From Streptomyces sp. Je 1-332 (GTDB lineage: Bacteria > Actinomycetota > Actinomycetes > Streptomycetales > Streptomycetaceae): DNA of 64,000 nt. The translations under genes and the position numbers were made by a program. Below, piece by piece: positions 63,881-64,000 of the stretch (the first letter of the stretch is position 1; every line of letters begins with the position of its first letter). Under the pieces are notes generated by a model that saw only the letters and a program-made list of their open reading frames with translations, had not been told where the DNA came from and searched no databases. Location: positions 1,240,001 through 1,304,000 of the forward strand of contig NZ_CP160402.1 in the NCBI RefSeq assembly GCF_040730185.1, written 5' to 3'.

Positions 63881-64000
63881 ATGGCCGACCACGCAACCCA
63901 CGACGCCCAGGCACGGGCCAGCCTGCACCTCCTGGTTCGGGACATCGAGCGGGTCCGCCGGCAGGTGGACGCACTGCGTACGCTCACCGCCCAGCTCGGC
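63881..64000 (+). CDS. Small helical hypothetical protein (partial, cut by window end)
   Basis: Forty residues are visible from an ATG preceded by GAGAGG. The sequence is helical and charged with regular leucines (LHLLVRDIERVRRQVDALRT), suggesting a coiled coil. The stop is outside the window. It is divergent from fmt. The function is unknown. Confidence 0.6.
   Translation, partial: MADHATHDAQARASLHLLVRDIERVRRQVDALRTLTAQLG

Overview
The window is about 72% GC with strong third-position GC bias, GTG and TTG starts and GGAGG-type ribosome binding sites. Almost every protein has a recognisable Streptomyces relative. Gene content and order (rbpA, fxsA, ppm1, a family 18 chitinase, hisG-hisE beside the riboflavin genes, guaB1, rpe, rsmB, fmt) match the chromosomal core of a Streptomyces, close to the S. 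coelicolor SCO1416-SCO1473 interval as I remember it. I see no transposase, integrase, tRNA, rRNA or CRISPR array.

Layout. 1-7 kb: a membrane-anchored FtsK-like protein with a degenerate P-loop, a MocR regulator divergent from a YczE membrane protein, a GDPD phosphodiesterase, an MFS protein, and RNA polymerase-binding protein RbpA behind a near-perfect SigR promoter. 7-16 kb: fxsA, polyprenol-phosphate mannose synthase, an amidohydrolase with an Lrp regulator, a phosphotransferase/DUF7064-like pair and an acyl-CoA dehydrogenase. 16-25 kb: a secreted GH18 chitinase under two DasR-type boxes, a TetR regulator, a three-gene DUF6230/DUF6114/membrane operon, a hidden 53-residue membrane protein, a secreted M1 peptidase, a Tat-exported C39-like peptidase and a P-loop kinase. 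25-36 kb: a promoter-hairpin element, an EccA/CbbX-like AAA+ protein, two CNNM/CorC proteins, then one long minus-strand operon ribD-ribE-ribM-ribBA-ribH-hisE-hisG-PH protein under an FMN riboswitch.

36-47 kb: an ECF41 sigma factor with its epimerase-like partner, a ROK regulator divergent from an MFS transporter, an NCS2 permease, a GH6 protein, a DUF5995 protein and an F420-type oxidoreductase. 47-54 kb: an amine oxidase/nitrilase pair resembling lysine or arginine 2-monooxygenase plus omega-amidase, two tandem secreted paralogues, an Lrp regulator with an amino-acid permease, and an oxidoreductase pair. 54-64 kb: guaB1, a barnase/barstar-like lipoprotein-inhibitor pair, a SorC regulator, rpe, an MMPL transporter, rsmB, fmt and the start of a small protein.

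The most interesting signal is a pair of helically phased TTGCG arrays (48540-48599, spacing 22/31; 52219-52297, spacing 21/30/21). They lie upstream of the nitrilase/amine-oxidase operon and of the permease-Lrp operon. Together they suggest an undescribed Lrp-controlled basic-amino-acid catabolic regulon. Other items of note are a dispersed intergenic element (three copies), a palindromic leader placed 27 bases before two tandem secreted genes, and the DUF6230/DUF6114 operon.
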